Assembly: GCA_964036665.1 (NCBI GenBank)
Contig: OZ038528.1
Coordinates: forward strand, 10,236,501 to 10,300,500
Direction: 5' to 3'
DNA from: Gordius sp. MW1
Lineage: Eukaryota > Nematomorpha > Gordioida > Gordea > Gordiidae
DNA: 64,000 bases
Made by a program: the position numbers and the translations under genes. Positions 23,470 through 37,703 of the stretch are shown in pieces; position 1 is the stretch's first letter, and every line of letters begins with the position of its first letter. Below the pieces are notes generated by a model, which saw only the letters and a list, made by a program, of their open reading frames with translations, did not search any database and had not been told where the DNA came from.

Positions 23470-24848
23470 ATGATAAATAAATTTTTTTCGACCTACAAAT
23501 TTTTTCATTTTTTTCGTTTCAACCATATCGCCCCCATGAAAGTTTTCGATACCAGAGGTGAATTCCGTAAAAAAAAATTTTTGATCAGTCATCAAAAATT
23601 ATTAACTTTAAATCACGATCGCATAGAGCTTGTTTCACAAAAACTAGAGACACGCTTAGAAAGCGATATTGAAACAATCTAAACGCAACACGAAAATGTT
23701 AATTTATCTCAATCTGAAACTTGGCTTCGTGCAAAATTTCTTATCGAGATTCTAGCAAGGACATAATGATAAAAATATTTACTGCCTTTTAAAGATTTTT
23801 TCAGCCCTCTTTCGAAAGAATATGAAAAATAATATTTTTTCGACCTCAATATTTTTTCATTTTTTTCGTTCAACCATATCGCCCCCATGAACTTTTTCGA
23901 TATCAGAGGCGAATTCCGTAAAAAATATTTTTTCATCAAAAATTATTAACTTTAAATCAGGATCGCATAGAGCTTGTTTCACAAAAACTAGAGACACGTT
24001 TAGAAAGCGATATTGAAACTATCTAAACGCAACACGAAAGTGTTAATTTCTCTCAATCTAAAACTTGGCCTCGTGCAAAATTTCTTATCGAGATTCTAAC
24101 AAGGACATTATGCTAAGAATATTTACTAACTTTTAAAGATTTTTTCAGCCCTCTTTCGAATGAATATGAAAAATAATATTTTTTTCGACCTCAAAATTTT
24201 TTCATTTTTTTCGTTCAACCATATCGCCCCCATGAACTTTTTCGATATCAGAGGCGAATTCCGTAAAAAATATTTTTTCATCAAAAATTATTAACTTTAA
24301 ATCAGGATCGCATAGAGCTTGTTTCACAAAAACTAGAGACACGTTTAGAAAGCGATATTGAAACTATCTAAACGCAACACGAAAATCTTAATTTCTCTCC
24401 TAAAACTTCGCCTCCTGCAAAAATTCTTATCGAGATTCTAACAAGGACATAATGCTAAGAATATTTACTGACTTTTAAAGATTTTTTCAGCCCCCTTTCG
24501 AAAGAATATGAAAAATAAATTTTTTTCGACCTCAAATTTTTTTCGTTTCAACCATATCGCCCCCATGAAAGTTTTCGATTTCAGAGGTGAATTCCGTAAA
24601 AATATTTTTTTTGATCAGTCATCAAAAATTATTAACTTTAAATCAGGATCGCATAGAGCTTGTTTCTCAAAAACTAGAGACACGCTTAGAAAGCGATATT
24701 GAAACTATCTAAACGCAACACGAAAATCTTAATTTCTCTCCTAAAACTTCGCCTCGTGCAAAAATTCTTATCGAGATTCTAACAAGGACATAATGCTAAG
24801 AATATTTACTAACTTTTAAAGATTTTTTCAGCCCCCTTTCGTCAGAAT
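23470..24848 (+). repeat. Junction and C-type monomers in S1
   Basis: Monomers start at 23470, 23822, 24166 and 24508. The first begins like a block-A unit (ATGATAAATAAA, GACCTACAAATT), has GATACCAGAGG and ends with TTAATTTATCTC and TGATAAAAATA. The next two define a C subtype: CATGAACTTTTTCG, GAGGCGAATTCC, an A/T junction reading AAAAAATATTTTTTCATC with GATCAGT lost, AATCAGGATCG and GACACGTTTAG. The fourth is the short GATTTCAGAGG type with AATCAGGATCG and TTTCTCAAAAAC. The same four follow the block-B copy at 35287-36665. Confidence 0.9.
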
Positions 24849-27800
24849 ATGAAAAATAATATTTTTTTCGACCTCAAAATTTTTTCATTTTTTTCGTTCA
24901 ACCATATCGCCCCCATGAAAGTTTTCGATATCAGAGGTGAATTCCGTAAAAAAAATTTTTTGATCAGTCATCAAAAATTATTAACTTTAAATCACGATCG
25001 CATAGAGGTTTCACAAAAACTAGAGACACGCTTAGAAAGCGATATTGAAACAATCTAAACGCAACACGAAAATGTTAATTTCTCTCAATCTGAAACTTGG
25101 CTTCGTGCAAAATTTCTTATCGAGATTCTAGCAAGGACATAATGCTAAGAATATTTACTGCCTTTTAAAGATTTTTTCAGCCATCTTTCGAAAGAATATG
25201 AAAAATAATATTTTTTTCGACCTCAAAATTTTTTCATTTTTTTCGTTTCAACCATATCGCCCCCATGAAAGTTTTCGATGTCAGAGGTGAATTCCGTAAA
25301 AAAAAAATTTTTGATCAGTCATCCAAAATTATTATCTTTAATTCACGATCGTGTTTCACAAAAACTAGAGACACGCTTAGAAAGCGATATTGAAACAATC
25401 TAAACGCAACACGAAAATGTTAATTTCTCTCAATCTGAAACTTGGCTTCGTGCAAAATTTCTTATCGAGATTCTAGCAAGGACATAATGCTAAGAATATT
25501 TACTGCCTTTTAAAGATTTTTTCAGCCCCCTTTTGAAAGAATATGATAAATAAATTTTTTTCGACCTCAAAATTTTTTCATTTTTTTCGTTTCAACCATA
25601 TCGCCCCCATGAAAGTTTTCGATGTCAGAGGTGAATTCCGTAAAAAAAAAAATTTTGATCAGTCATCAAAAATTATTATCTTTAATTCACGATCGTGTTT
25701 CACAAAAACTAGAGACACGCTTAGAAAGCGATATTGAAACAATCTAAAAGCAACACAAAAATCTTAATTTCCTTCAATCTAAAACTTCCCCTTGTGCAAA
25801 AATTCTTATCGAGATTCTAACAAGGACATAATGCTAAGAATATTTACTGACTTTTAAAGATTTTTTCAGCCCCCTTTCGAAAGAATATGATAAATAAATT
25901 TTTTTCGACCTACAAATTTTTTCATTTTTTTCGTTTCAACCATATCGCCCCCATGTAAGTTTTCGATATCAGAGGTGAATTCCGTAAAAAAAAATTTTTT
26001 TGATCAGTCATCAAAAATTATTAACTTTAAATCACGATCGCATAGAGCTTGTTTCACAAAAACTAGAGACACGCTTAGAAAGCGATATTGAAACTATCTA
26101 AACGCAACACGAAAATCTTAATTTCTCTCCTAAAACTTCGCCCCGTGCAAAAATTCTTATCGAGATTCTAACAAGGACATAATGCTAAGAATATTTCCTA
26201 ACTTTTAAAGATTTTTTCAGCCCCCTTTCGAAAGAATATGAAAAATAATATTTTTTTCGACCTCAAAATTTTTTCATTTTTTTCGTTCAACCATATCGCC
26301 CCCATGAAAGTTTTCGATATCAGAGGCGAATTCCGTAAAAAAAAATTTTTTGATCAGTCATCAAAAATTATTAACTTTAAATCACGATCGTGTTTCACAA
26401 AACTAGAGACACGCTTAGAAAGCGATATTGAAACAATCTAAAAGCAACACGAAAATCTTAATTTCCTTCAATCTGAAACTTCCCCTTGTGCAAAAATTCT
26501 TATCGAGATTCTAACAAGGACATAATGCTAAGAATATTTACTGACTTTTAAAGATTTTTTCAGCCCCCTTTCGAAAGAATATGATAAATAAATTTTTTTC
26601 GACCTCAAAATTTTTTCATTTTTTTCGTTTCAACCATATAGCCCCCATGAAAGTTTTCGATATCAGAGGTGAATTCCGTAAAAAAAATTTTTTTGATCAG
26701 TCATCAAAAATTATTAACTTTAAATCACGATCGTGTTTCACAGAAACTAGAGACACTCTTAGAAAGCGATATTGAAACAATCTAAACGCAACACGAAAAT
26801 CTTAATTTCCTTCAATCTAAAACTTCCCTTCGTGCAAAAATTCTTATCGAGATTCTAACAAGGACATAATGCTAAGAATATCTACTGACTTTTAAAGATT
26901 TTTTCAGCTCCCTTTCGAAAGAATATGCAAAATAATATTTTTTCGACCTCAAAATTTTTTCATTATTTTGTTTCAACCATATCGCCCCCATGAAAGTTTT
27001 CGATATCAGAGGTGAATTCCGTAAAAAAAAATTTTTTTGGTCAGTCATCAAAAATTATTAACTTTAAATCACGATCGCATAGAGCTTGTTTCACAAAAAC
27101 TAGAGACACGCTTAGAAACCGATATTGAAACAATCTAAAAGCAACACGAAAATCTTATCCTTCAATCTAAAACTTCCCCTTGTGCAAAAATTCTTATCGA
27201 GATTCTAACAAGGACATAATAATAAGAATATTTACTGACTTTTAAAGATTTTTTCAGCCCCCTTTTGAAAGAATATGAAAAATAAATTTTTTTCGACCTC
27301 AAATTTTTTTCGTTTCAACCATATCGCCCCCATGAAAGTTTTCGATTTCAGAGGTGAATTCCGTAAAAATATTTTTTTGATCAGTCATCAAAAATTATTA
27401 ACTTTAAATCACGATCGCATAGAGCTTGTTTCACAAAAACTAGAGACACGCTTATAAAGCGATATTGAAACAATCTAAAAGCAACACGAAAATCTTAATT
27501 TCCTTCAATCTAAAACTTCCCCTTGTGCAAAAATTCTTATCGAGATTCTAACAAATACATAATGCTAAGAATATTTACTGACTTTTAAAGATTTTTTCAG
27601 CCCCCTTTCGAAAGAATATGAAAAATAAATTTTTTTCGACCTCAAATTTTTTTCGTTTCAACCATATCGCCCTCATGAAAGTTTTCGATATCAGAGGTGA
27701 ATTCCGTAAAAATATTTTTTTTGATCAGTCATCAAAAATTATTAACTTTAAATCACGATCTCATAGAGCTTGTTTCACAAAAACTAGAGACACGCTTAGA

Positions 27801-30057
27801 AAGCGATATTAAAACAATCTAAACGCAACACGAAAATGTTAATTTCTCTCAATCTGAAACTTGGCTTCGTGCAAAATTTCTTATCGAGATTCTAGCAAGG
27901 ACATAATGCTAAGAATATTTACTGCCTTTTAAAGATTTTTTCAGCCATCTTTCGAAAGAATATGAAAAATAATATTTTTTTCGACCTCAAAATTTTTTCA
28001 TTTTTTTCGTTTCAACCATATCGCCCCCATGAAAGTTTTCGATGTCAGAGGTGAATTCCGTAAAAAAAAAATTTTTGATCAGTCATCCAAAATTATTATC
28101 TTTAATTCACGATCGTGTTTCACAAAAACTAGAGACACGCTTAGAAAGCGATATTGAAACAATCTAAACGCAACACGAAAATGTTAATTTCTCTCAATCT
28201 GAAACTTGGCTTCGTGCAAAATTTCTTATCGAGATTCTAGCAAGGACATAATGCTAAGAATATTTACTGCCTTTTAAAGATTTTTTCAGCCCCCTTTTGA
28301 AAGAATATGATAAATAAATTTTTTTCGACCTCAAAATTTTTTCATTTTTTTCGTTTCAACCATATCGCCCCCATGAAAGTTTTCGATGTCAGAGGTGAAT
28401 TCCGTAAAAAAAAATTTTTTGATCAGTCATCAAAAATTATTATCTTTAATTCACGATCGTGTTTCACAAAAACTAGAGACACGCTTAGAAAGCGATATTG
28501 AAACAATCTAAAAGCAACACAAAAATCTTAATTTCCTTCAATCTAAAACTTCCCCTTGTGCAAAAATTCTTATCGAGATTCTAACAAGGACATAATGCTA
28601 AGAATATTTACTGACTTTTAAAGATTTTTTCAGCCCCCTTTCGAAAGAATATGAAAAATAAATTTTTTTCGACCTCAAATTTTTTTCGTTTCAACCATAT
28701 CGCCCCCATGAAAGTTTTCGATATCAGAGGTGAATTCTGTAAAAATATTTTTTTTGATCAGTCATCAAAAATTATTAACTTTAAATCACGATCTCATAGA
28801 GCTTGTTTCACAAAAACTAGAGACACGCTTAGAAAGCGATATTGAAACAATCTAAACGCAACACGAAAGTGTTAATTTCTCTCAATCTAAAACTTGGCCT
28901 CGTGCAAAATTTCTTATCGAGATTCTAACAAGGACATTATGCTAAGAATATTTACTGACTTTTAAAGATTTTTTCAGCCCCCTTTCGAAAGAATATGAAA
29001 AATAATATTTTTTTAGACCTCAAAATTTTTTCATTTTTTCCGTTTCAACCATATCGCCCCGATGAAAGTTTTCGATATCAGAATTCCGTATGAAAGTTTT
29101 CGATATCAGAGGTGAATTCCGTAAAAAAAATTTTTTGATCAGTCATCAAAAATTATTAACTTTAAATCACGATCGTGTTTCACAAAAACTAGAGACACGC
29201 TTAGAAAGCGATATTGAAACAATCTAAAAGCAACACAAAAATCTTAATTTCCTTCAATCTAAAACTTCCCCTTGTGCAAAAATTCTTATCGAGATTCTAA
29301 CAAGGACATAATGCTAAGAATATTTACTGACTTTTAAAGATTTTTTCAGCCCCCTTTCGAAAGAATATGATAAATAAATTTTTTTCGACCTACAAATTTT
29401 TTCATTTTTTTCGTTTCAACCATATCGCCCCCATGAAAGTTTTCGATATCAGAATTCCGTAAAAAAAAATTTTTTTGATCAGTCTTCAAAAATTATTAAC
29501 TTTAAATCACGATCGCATAGAGCTTGTTTCACAAAAACTAGAGACACGCTTAGAAAGGGATATTGAAACTATCTAAACGCAACACGAAAATCTTAATTTC
29601 TCTCCTAAAACTTCGCCCCGTGCAAAAATTCTTATCGAGATTCTAACAAGGACATAATGCTAAGAATATTTCCTAACTTTTAAAGATTTTTTCAGCCCCC
29701 TTTCGAAAGAATATGAAAAATAATATTTTTTTCGACCTCAAAATTTTTTCATTTTTTTCGTTCAACCATATCGCCCCCATGAAAGTTTTCGATATCAGAG
29801 GTGAATTCCGTAAAAAAAAAATTTTTGATCAGTCATCAAAAATTATTAACTTTAAATCACGATCGTGTTTCACAAAAACTAGAGATACGCTTAGAAAGCG
29901 ATATTGAAACAATCTAAAAGCAACACGAAAATTTTTAATTTCCTTCAATCTAAAACTTCCCCTTGTGCAAAAATTCTTATCGAGATTCTAACAAGGACAT
30001 AATGCTAAGAATATTTACTGACTTTTAAAGATTTTTTCAGCCCCCTTTCGAAAGAAT
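24849..30057 (+). repeat. A-like monomer group inside S1
   Basis: Monomers start at 24849, 25198, 25543, 25887, 26238, 26581, 26925, 27275, 27618, 27962, 28307, 28651, 28995, 29367 and 29713. The run 24849-27617 follows the order of copy A4 from 12389 to 15155. The unit at 27618 then switches in its tail (ATTAAAACAATC, GTTAATTTCTC, CAGCCATCTTTCG) back to the 12738/13083 types at 27962 and 28307, after which 28651-30057 resumes with units of the 11354-12045 kind. Copies of block-A order are thus embedded in block-B surroundings. Confidence 0.88.
29062..29122 (+). repeat. 28-bp internal duplication in the 28995 monomer
   Basis: The stretch beginning ATGAAAG at 29062 is repeated from 29090, 28 bp later. 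The first unit has the 5-bp loss before GAATTC (CAGAATTCCGT); the second has the normal CAGAGGTGAATTCCGT. The carrier monomer is 372 bp. The pairing of a loss-type and a normal-type unit suggests a short out-of-register exchange between two alleles. This copy and those at 31518 and 40185 are preceded by CGCCCCG, whereas later ones have CGCCCCC. Confidence 0.93.
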
Positions 30058-32169
30058 ATGATAAATAAATTTTTTTCGACCTACAAATTTTTTCATTTTT
30101 TTCGTTTCAACCATATCGCCCCCATGAAAGTTTTCGATATCAGAGGTGAATTCCGTAAAAAAAAATTTTTTTGATCAGTCATAAAAATTATTAACTTTAA
30201 ATCACGATCGCATAGAGCTTGTTTCACAAAGACTAGAGACACGCTTAGAAAGCGATATTGAAACAATCTAAACGCAACACGAAAATGTTAATTTCTCTCA
30301 ATCTGAAACTTGGCTTCGTGCAAAATTTCTTATCGAGATTCAAGCAAGGACATAATGCTAAGAATATTTACTGCCTATTAAAGATTTTTTCAGCCCTCTT
30401 TCGAAAGAATATGAAAAATAATATTTTTTTCGACCTCAAAATTTTTTCATTTTATTCGTTCAACCATATCGCCCCCATGAAAGTTTTCGATATCAGAGGT
30501 GAATTCCGTAAAAAAAAAAATTTTTGATCAGTCATCAAAAATTATTAACTTTAAATCACGATCGTGTTTCACAATAACTAGAAACACGCTTAGAAAGCGA
30601 TATTAAAACAATCTAAACGCAACACGAAAGTGTTAATTTCTCTCAATCTAAAACTTGGCCTCGTGCAAAATTTCTTATCGAGATTCTAACAAGGACATTA
30701 TGCTAAGAATATTTACTGACTTTTAAAGATTTTTTCAGCCCCCTTTCGAAAGAATATGAAAAATAAATTTTTTTCGACCTCAAATTTTTTTCAATTTTTT
30801 CGTTTCAACCATATCGCCCCCATGGAAGTTTTCGATATCAGAGGTGAATTCCGTAAAAAAAAATTTTTTTTTGTCAGTCATCAAAAATTATTAACTTTAA
30901 ATCACGATCGCATAGAGATTGTTTCACAAAAACTAGAGACACACTTAGAAAGCGATATTGAAACAATCTAAAAGCAACACGAAAATCTTAATTTCCTTCA
31001 ATCTAAACTTCCCCTTGTGCAAAAATTCTTATCAAGATTCTAACAAGGACATAATGCTAAGAATATTTACTGCCTTTTAAAGATTTTCAGCCCCCTTTCG
31101 AAAGAATATGAAAAATAATATTTTTTTCGACCTCAAAATTTTTCATTTTTTTCGTTCAACCATATCGCCCCCATGAAAGTTTTCGATATCAGAGGTGAGT
31201 TCCGTAAAAAAAAAATTTTCATCAAAAATTATTAACTTTAAATCACGATCTCATAGAGCTTGTTTCACAAAAACTAGAGACACACTTAGAAAGCGATATT
31301 GAAACAATCTATACGCAACACGAAAATGTTAATTTCTCTCAATCTAAAACTTGGCTTCGTGCAAAATTTCTTATCGAGATTCTAACAAGGACATAATGCT
31401 AAGAATATTTACTGCCTTTTAAAGATTTTTTCAGCCCCCTTTCGAAAGAATATGAAAAATAATATTTTTTTCGACCTCAAAATTTTTTCATTTTATTCGT
31501 TCAACCATATCGCCCCGATGAAAGTTTTCGATATCAGAATTCCGTATGAAAGTTTTCGATATCAGAGGTGAATTCCGTAAAAAAAATTTTTTGATCAGTC
31601 ATCAAAAATTATTAACTTTAAATCACGATCGCATAGAGCTTGTTTCACAAAAACTAGAGACACGCTTAGTTGAAACTATCTATACGCAACACGAAAATGT
31701 TAATCAATCTAAAACTTGGCTTCGTGCAAAATTTCTTATCGAGATTCTAACAAGGACATAATGCTAAGAATATTTACTGCCTTTTAAAGATTTTTTCAGC
31801 CCCCTTTCGAAAGAATATGAAAATAAATTTTTTTCGACCTCAAAATTTTTTCATTTTTTTCGTTTCAACCATATCGCCCCCATGAAAGTTTTCGATATCA
31901 GAAGTGAATTCCGTAAAAAAAAATTTTTTTGATCAGTCATCAAAAATTATTAACTTTAAATCACTATCGCATAGAGCTTGTTTCACAAAAATTAGAGGCA
32001 CGCTTAGAAAGCGATATTGAAACAATCTAAAAGCAACACGAAAATCTTAATTTCCTTCAATCTGAAACTTCCCCTTGTGCAAAAATTCTTATCGAGATTC
32101 TAGCAAGGACATAATGCTAAGAATATTTACTGCCTTTTAAAGATTTTTTCAGCCCTCTTTCGAAAGAAT
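30058..32169 (+). repeat. B-like monomer group closing S1
   Basis: Monomers start at 30058, 30411, 30756, 31108, 31452 and 31817. The 30411 and 30756 units match the first two block-B subtypes (TTTTATTCG; CATGGAAG). The 31108 unit has the GTGAGTTCC and lost-GATCAGT marks, 31452 has the paired 9-bp and 6-bp losses, and 31817 is the ATGAAAATAAA subtype. Order follows the block-B HOR with members omitted. An 89-codon open frame from 30258 spans a monomer boundary and shows no family resemblance. Confidence 0.88.
31452..31816 (+). repeat. Block-B monomer carrying a transplanted block-A patch (365 bp)
   Basis: The 28-bp duplication (units at 31518 and 31546) sits here with the CGCCCCGATG variant and the AAAAAAATTTTTT junction, exactly as in the 28995 monomer about 2.4 kb upstream. 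The rear of the unit keeps the block-B losses (CTTAGTTGAAAC, GTTAATCAATC). The equivalent monomers at 16545, 22429 and 42575 lack the patch. It therefore looks like a short gene-conversion tract of roughly 31500-31600 from an A-like donor, limited to copy S1. Confidence 0.88.
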
Positions 32170-35100
32170 ATGAAAAATAATATTTTTTTCGACCTCAAAA
32201 TTTTTTCATTTTATTCGTTCAACCATATCGCCCCCATGAAAGTTTTCGATATCAGAGGTGAATTCCGTAAAAAAAAATTTTTTGATCAGTCATCAAAAAT
32301 TATTAACTTTAAATCACGATCGTGTTTCACAAAAACTAGAAACACGCTTAGAAAGCGATATTAAAACAATCTAAACGCAACACGAAAGTGTTAATTTCTC
32401 TCAATCTAAAATTTGGCCTCGTGCAAAATTTCTTATCGAGATTCTAACAAGGACATTATGCTAAGAACATTTACTGACTTTTAAAGATTTTTTCAGCCCC
32501 CTTTCGAAAGAATATGAAAAATAAATTTTTTTCGACCTCAAATTTTTTTCAATTTTTTCGTTTCAACCATATCGCCCCCATGGAAGTTTTCGATATCAGA
32601 GGTGAATTCCGTAAAAAAAAATTTTTTTTGTCAGTCATCAAAAATTATTAACTTTAAATTACGATCGCATAGAGATTGTTTCACAAAAACTAGAGACACG
32701 CTTAGAAAGCGATATTGAAACAATCTAAAAGCAACACGAAAATCTTAATTTCCTTCAATCTAAACTTCCCCTTGTGCAAAAATTCTTATCAAGATTCTAA
32801 CAAGGACATAATGCTAAGAATATTTACTGCCTTTTAAAGATTTTTTCAGCCCCCTTTCAAAAGAATATGAAAAATAATATTTTTTTCGACCTCAAAATTT
32901 TTTCATTTTTTTCGTTCAACCATATCGCCCCCATGAAAGTTTTCGATATCAGAGGTGAGTTCCGTAAAAAAAAATTTTCATCAAAAATTATTAACTTTAA
33001 ATCACGATCTCATAGAGCTTGTTTCACAAAAACTAGAGACACACTTAGAAAGCGATATTGAAACAATCTATACGCAACACGAAAATGTTAATTTCTCTCA
33101 ATCTAAAATTTGGCCTCGTGCAAAATTTCTTATCGAGATTCTAACAAGGACATTATGCTAAGAACATTTACTGACTTTTAAAGATTTTTTCAGCCCCCTT
33201 TCGAAAGAATATGAAAAATAAATTTTTTTCGACCTCAAACTTTTTTCAATTTTTTCGTTTCAACCATATCGCCCCCATGGAAGTTTTCGATATCAGAGGT
33301 GAATTCCGTAAAAAAAAATTTTTTTTGTCAGTCATCAAAAATTATTAACTTTAAATCACGATCGCATAGAGATTGTTTCACAAAAACTAGAGACACGCTT
33401 AGAAAGCGATATTGAAACAATCTAAAAGCAACACGAAAATCTTAATTTCCTTCAATCTAAACTTCCCCTTGTGCAAAAATTCTTATCAAGATTCTAACAA
33501 GGACATAATGCTAAGAATATTTACTGCCTTTTAAAGATTTTTTCAGCCCCCTTTCAAAAGAATATGAAAAATAATATTTTTTTCGACCTCAAAATTTTTT
33601 CATTTTTTTCGTTCAACCATATCGCCCCCATGAAAGTTTTCGATATCAGAGGTGAGTTCCGTAAAAAAAAAATTTTCATCAAAAATTATTAACTTTAAAT
33701 CACGATCTCATAGAGCTTGTTTCACAAAAACTAGAGACACACTTAGAAAGCGATATTGAAACAATCTATACGCAACACGAAAATGTTAATTTCTCTCAAT
33801 CTAAAACTTGGCTTCGTGCAAAATTTCTTATCGAGATTCTAACAAGGACATAATGCTAAGAATATTTACTGCCTTTTAAAGATTTTTTCAGCCCCCTTTC
33901 GAAAGAATATGAAAAATAATATTTTTTTCGACCTCAATATTTTTTAATTTTTTTCGTTCAACCATATCGCCCCCATGAAAGTTTTCGATATCAAAGGTGA
34001 ATTCCGTAAAAAAAAAATTTTGATCAGTCATCAAAAATTATTAACTTTAAATCACGATCGCATAGAGCTTGTTTCACAAAAACTAGAGACACGCTTAGTT
34101 GAAACTATCTAAACGCAACAAGAAAATGTTAATCAATCTAAAACTTGGCTTCGTGCAAAATTTCTTATCGAGATTCTAACAAGGACATAATGCTAAGAAT
34201 ATTTACTGCCTTTTAAAGATTTTTTCAGCCCCCTTTCGAAAGAATATGAAAAATAATATTTTTTTCGACCTCAAAATTTTTTCATTTTTTTCGTTCAACC
34301 ATATCGCCTCCATGAAAGTTTTCGATATCAAAGGTGAATTCCGTAAAAAAAAAATTTTGATCAGTCATCAAAAATTATTAACTTTAAATCACGATCGCAT
34401 AGAGCTTGTTTCACAAAAACTAGAGACACGCTTAGTTGAAACTATCTAAACGCAACACGAAAATGTTAATCAATCTAAAACTTGGCTTCGTGCAAAATTT
34501 CTTATCGAGATTCTAACAAGGACATAATGCTAAGAATATTTACTGCCTTTTAAAGATTTTTTCAGCCCCCTTTCGAAAGAATATGAAAATAAATTTTTTT
34601 CGACCTCAAAATTTTTTCATTTTTTTCGTTTCAACCATATCGCCCCCATGAAAGTTTTCGATATCAGAAGTGAATTCCGTAAAAAAAAATTTTTTTGATC
34701 AGTCATCATAAATTATTAACTTTAAATCACTATCGCATAGAGCTTGTTTCACAAAAATTAGAGGCACGCTTAGAAAGCGATATTGAAACAATCTAAAAGC
34801 AACACGAAAATCTTAATTTCCTTCAATCTGAAACTTCCCCTTGTGCAAAAATTCTTATCGAGATTCTAGCAAGGACATAATGCTAAGAATATTTACTGCC
34901 TTTTAAAGATTTTTTCAGCCCCCTTTCGAAAGAATATGAAAATAAATTTTTTTCGACCTCAAAATTTTTTCATTTTTTTCGTTTCAACCATATCGCCCCC
35001 ATGAAAGTTTTCGATATCAGAAGTGAATTCCGTAAAAAAAATTTTTTTGATCAGTCATCAAAAATTATTAACTTTAAATCACTATCGCATAGAGCTGTTT

Positions 35101-37703
35101 CACAAAAATTAGAGGCACGCTTAGAAAGCGATATTGAAACAATCTAAAAGCAACACGAAAATCTTAATTTCCTTCAATCTGAAACTTCCCCTTGTGCAAA
35201 AATTCTTATCGAGATTCTAGCAAGGACATAATGCTAAGAATATTTACTGACTTTTAAAGATTTTTTCAGCCCCCTTTCGAAAGAATATGATAAATAAATT
35301 TTTTTCGACCTACAAATTTTTTCATTTTTTTCGTTTCAACCATATCGCCCCCATGAAAGTTTTCGATACCAGAGGTGAATTCCGTAAAAAAAAATTTTTG
35401 ATCAGTCATCAAAAATTATTAACTTTAAATCACGATCGCATAGAGCTTGTTTCACAAAAACTAGAGACACGCTTAGAAAGCGATATTGAAACAATCTAAA
35501 CGCAACACGAAAATGTTAATTTATCTCAATCTGAAACTTGGCTTCGTGCAAAATTTCTTATCGAGATTCTAGCAAGGACATAATGATAAAAATATTTACT
35601 GCCTTTTAAAGATTTTTTCAGCCCTCTTTCGAAAGAATATGAAAAATAATATTTTTTCGACCTCAATATTTTTTCATTTTTTTCGTTCAACCATATCGCC
35701 CCCATGAACTTTTTCGATATCAGAGGCGAATTCCGTAAAAAATATTTTTTCATCAAAAATTATTAACTTTAAATCAGGATCGCATAGAGCTTGTTTCACA
35801 AAAACTAGAGACACGTTTAGAAAGCGATATTGAAACTATCTAAACGCAACACGAAAGTGTTAATTTCTCTCAATCTAAAACTTGGCCTCGTGCAAAATTT
35901 CTTATCGAGATTCTAACAAGGACATTATGCTAAGAATATTTACTAACTTTTAAAGATTTTTTCAGCCCTCTTTCGAATGAATATGAAAAATAATATTTTT
36001 TTCGACCTCAAAATTTTTTCATTTTTTTCGTTCAACCATATCGCCCCCATGAACTTTTTCGATATCAGAGGCGAATTCCGTAAAAAATATTTTTTCATCA
36101 AAAATTATTAACTTTAAATCAGGATCGCATAGAGCTTGTTTCACAAAAACTAGAGACACGTTTAGAAAGCGATATTGAAACTATCTAAACGCAACACGAA
36201 AATCTTAATTTCTCTCCTAAAACTTCGCCTCCTGCAAAAATTCCTATCGAGATTCTAACAAGGACATAATGCTAAGAATATTTACTGACTTTTAAAGATT
36301 TTTTCAGCCCCCTTTCGAAAGAATATGAAAAATAAATTTTTTTCGACCTCAAATTTTTTTCGTTTCAACCATATCGCCCCCATGAAAGTTTTCGATTTCA
36401 GAGGTGAATTCCGTAAAAATATTTTTTTTGATCAGTCATCAAAAATTATTAACTTTAAATCAGGATCGCATAGAGCTTGTTTCTCAAAAACTAGAGACAC
36501 GCTTAGAAAGCGATATTGAAACTATCTAAACGCAACACGAAAATCTTAATTTCTCTCCTAAAACTTCGCCTCGTGCAAAAATTCTTATCGAGATTCTAAC
36601 AAGGACATAATGCTAAGAATATTTACTAACTTTTAAAGATTTTTTCAGCCCCCTTTCGTCAGAATATGAAAAATAATATTTTTTTCGACCTCAAAATTTT
36701 TTCATTTTTTTCGTTCAACCATATCGCCCCCATGAAAGTTTTCGATATCAGAGGTGAATTCCGTAAAAAAAATTTTTTGATCAGTCATCAAAAATTATTA
36801 ACTTTAAATCACGATCGCATAGAGGTTTCACAAAAACTAGAGACACGCTTAGAAAGCGATATTGAAACAATCTAAACGCAACACGAAAATGTTAATTTCT
36901 CTCAATCTGAAACTTGGCTTCGTGCAAAATTTCTTATCGAGATTCTAGCAAGGACATAATGCTAAGAATATTTACTGCCTTTTAAAGATTTTTTCAGCCA
37001 TCTTTCGAAAGAATATGAAAAATAATATTTTTTTCGACCTCAAAATTTTTTCATTTTTTTCGTTTCAACCATATCGCCCCCATGAAAGTTTTCGATGTCA
37101 GAGGTGAATTCCGTAAAAAAAAAATTTTTGATCAGTCATCCAAAATTATTATCTTTAATTCACGATCGTGTTTCACAAAAACTAGAGACACGCTTAGAAA
37201 GCGATATTGAAACAATCTAAACGCAACACGAAAATGTTAATTTCTCTCAATCTGAAACTTGGCTTCGTGCAAAATTTCTTATCGAGATTCTAGCAAGGAC
37301 ATAATGCTAAGAATATTTACTGCCTTTTAAAGATTTTTTCAGCCCCCTTTTGAAAGAATATGATAAATAAATTTTTTTCGACCTCAAAATTTTTTCATTT
37401 TTTTCGTTTCAACCATATCGCCCCCATGAAAGTTTTCGATGTCAGAGGTGAATTCCGTAAAAAAAAAAATTTTGATCAGTCATCAAAAATTATTATCTTT
37501 AATTCACGATCGTGTTTCACAAAAACTAGAGACACGCTTAGAAAGCGATATTGAAACAATCTAAAAGCAACACAAAAATCTTAATTTCCTTCAATCTAAA
37601 ACTTCCCCTTGTGCAAAAATTCTTATCGAGATTCTAACAAGGACATAATGCTAAGAATATTTACTGCCTTTTAAAGATTTTTTCAGCCCCCTTTTGAAAG
37701 AAT

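Larger units (their letters stand above)
20353..32169 (+). repeat. Super-repeat, copy S1 (34 monomers, 11817 bp)
   Basis: This segment contains, in order, one block-B 9-mer HOR (20353-23469), a short C-type group (23470-24848), an A-like group (24849-30057) and a shorter B-like group (30058-32169). Its order is repeated from 32170 at a constant offset of 11817 bp up to about 37700, then 11123 bp, and 11095 bp at the end. A repeat of repeats at this scale means exchange has acted on blocks of more than 30 monomers. Confidence 0.92.

Noticed and set aside
23709..23939. Minus-strand open frames of 68-94 codons (23709-23939, 35526-35756, 45222-45506, 49446-49652)
   Set aside because: They arise only in units with particular indels, run across monomer boundaries, are absent in nearly identical neighbours and have low-complexity Lys/Tyr/Phe-rich composition expected from antisense A/T runs.
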